Shown: one piece after another, positions 5,084-5,856 of the stretch | How the letters are laid out: every line of letters begins with the position of its first letter | How positions within the stretch are numbered: position 1 is the first letter of the stretch | Source: Gammaproteobacteria bacterium | Lineage (GTDB): Bacteria; Pseudomonadota; Gammaproteobacteria; Pseudomonadales; Azotimanducaceae | Direction: 5' to 3' | DNA length: 5,856 nucleotides | NCBI GenBank assembly: GCA_002704325.1 | Contig: PAFJ01000059.1 | Coordinates: 8,609 to 14,464, forward strand | Notes under the pieces: generated by a model | Database searches by the model: none | What the model was told of the DNA's origin: nothing | The model's input: the letters and a program-made list of their open reading frames with translations, nothing else | Position numbers and translations under genes: made by a program

Positions 5084-5856
5084 TTCGCGTCGTCGTCCGC
5101 GCCCAATTGATATTGCGGAAGTAGCCTAAGATTATCGGGAAACAGTTCAGGCGATAACCCGGCGTCGCTCAGCGCACCTGTTCCATGAAACGGCATCTTC
5201 GGCCATCCGCCACCCACGTTCGCTGTAGCTTCTTCTTCAAGCTTTGTGCCCAGCACACAGGCAGCCTGAATCGCCGCCGCGCTGGGCATTTGGATTTTTT
5301 CATTGGGCATGCCGGAGTTAATGCGCAGCGGCTCTGGCAATCCCAAGCGCTGATACTGCTCAGATGGGCATTCGTTGCGAACCATTTCGCTTAACATCAT
5401 CTCAATCATCCGAGCCTCAACTTCTCGTGAACGCAAAGGTTTGAGTTGGCTTGGATCTGTGTTCAGGTCAAACAATAGCGTGGCCTGACGACCAAGCCCT
5501 TGCGGCGTTTTGTTCGATAGAAAAACTCCAGGAGTACGCGCGGGGATGCGCATAACTTTGCAACCCTTTAAAAACGTAAAGCCATCCCAGCGTTCCCATT
5601 CCTGCAACTCTGCAGGTGCAAACCGGCTCCGCATGTGCGTCGGCATCAGCGTATATTCAAACAAAGGGCCGTTATCCTCTGTAACATTGCCTCGCATGTA
5701 GACGTATCGCCCATCTGTTACGTTGACCTGCCCACCCATGACCCCGTAGAGACTCGCCAATCGCGGCGAACGATCCGACGCCATTGCATCGAACAGCGGC
5801 TTACCCTGCATATCTTTGGGAATGGGAATATCGAAGAAGTCCAAAATCGTAGGGGC
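5080..5856 (-). CDS. sulfatase family protein, C-terminal part (5' end beyond window)
   Basis: The frame is open to the window edge, so these 258 codons are a partial gene. The first visible residues, APTILDFFDIPIPKDMQGKP, match the C-terminal region of alkaline-phosphatase-fold sulfatases ('DLxPTxLDLxGxxxPxxMxGxS/PL', family knowledge). Next come SLYGVMGGQVNVTDGRYVYM (35-54), EYTLMPTHMRSRF (67-79) and LFDLNTDPSQLKPL (128-141), the usual 'lyDLetDPxE' element of these enzymes. The rest includes the family-like SEQYQRLGLPEPLR. The catalytic Cys/Ser-x-Pro-x-Arg motif that carries formylglycine and most metal ligands lie off the window, so activity and the need for a maturase cannot be judged. 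Such enzymes hydrolyse sulfate esters, often outside the cytoplasm. TTG at 5844 is an internal leucine codon, not the start. The substrate is unknown. Confidence 0.85.
   Translation of the reverse strand, partial: APTILDFFDIPIPKDMQGKPLFDAMASDRSPRLASLYGVMGGQVNVTDGRYVYMRGNVTEDNGPLFEYTLMPTHMRSRFAPAELQEWERWDGFTFLKGCKVMRIPARTPGVFLSNKTPQGLGRQATLLFDLNTDPSQLKPLRSREVEARMIEMMLSEMVRNECPSEQYQRLGLPEPLRINSGMPNEKIQMPSAAAIQAACVLGTKLEEEATANVGGGWPKMPFHGTGALSDAGLSPELFPDNLRLLPQYQLGADDDAN

Overview
The window looks like ordinary chromosomal DNA from a Gram-negative, probably proteobacterial (perhaps marine gammaproteobacterial) genome. GC content is moderate. There are no RNA genes, CRISPR repeats, insertion sequences or phage genes. 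The taxonomic guess rests only on gene content (a GPH-type transporter beside a crotonase-family enzyme, plus a sulfatase) and is weak.

Layout, left to right. (1) Minus strand, 40-1347 and probably beyond: a MATE-family multidrug/cation antiporter whose protein homology runs upstream of its first ATG. (2) Minus strand, 1625-2479: an enoyl-CoA hydratase/isomerase (crotonase) family protein lacking both classical hydratase glutamates. (3) 2480-2738: a divergent control region with a perfect 6-bp inverted repeat that looks like a repressor operator. (4) Plus strand, 2739-4100: a 12-helix GPH (MelB-like) cation symporter. It keeps the cation-site residues but lacks the two aspartates that bind melibiose. 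(5) 4101-4246: a short convergent region with a candidate terminator hairpin. (6) Minus strand, 4908 down to 4247: a 177-residue membrane-anchored protein of unknown function, followed by a 43-residue hydrophobic protein whose ATG overlaps the upstream stop (TAATG) and which has a good Shine-Dalgarno sequence. (7) Minus strand, 5080 to the window edge: the C-terminal half of a sulfatase whose catalytic part lies outside the window.

How the genes may work together. The transporter and the crotonase are divergent across one control region, so they may be co-regulated: uptake of a carboxylate or other non-sugar compound, followed by CoA-dependent catabolism. The MATE pump is on the crotonase strand, 187-277 nt downstream depending on its start. 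The sulfatase and the 177-aa/43-aa pair are also same-strand, with a 171-nt gap between sulfatase and pair. No clearly novel multi-gene system is visible. The best leads are the coupled 43-aa membrane protein, the crotonase without its glutamates, and the unusual start of the MATE gene.
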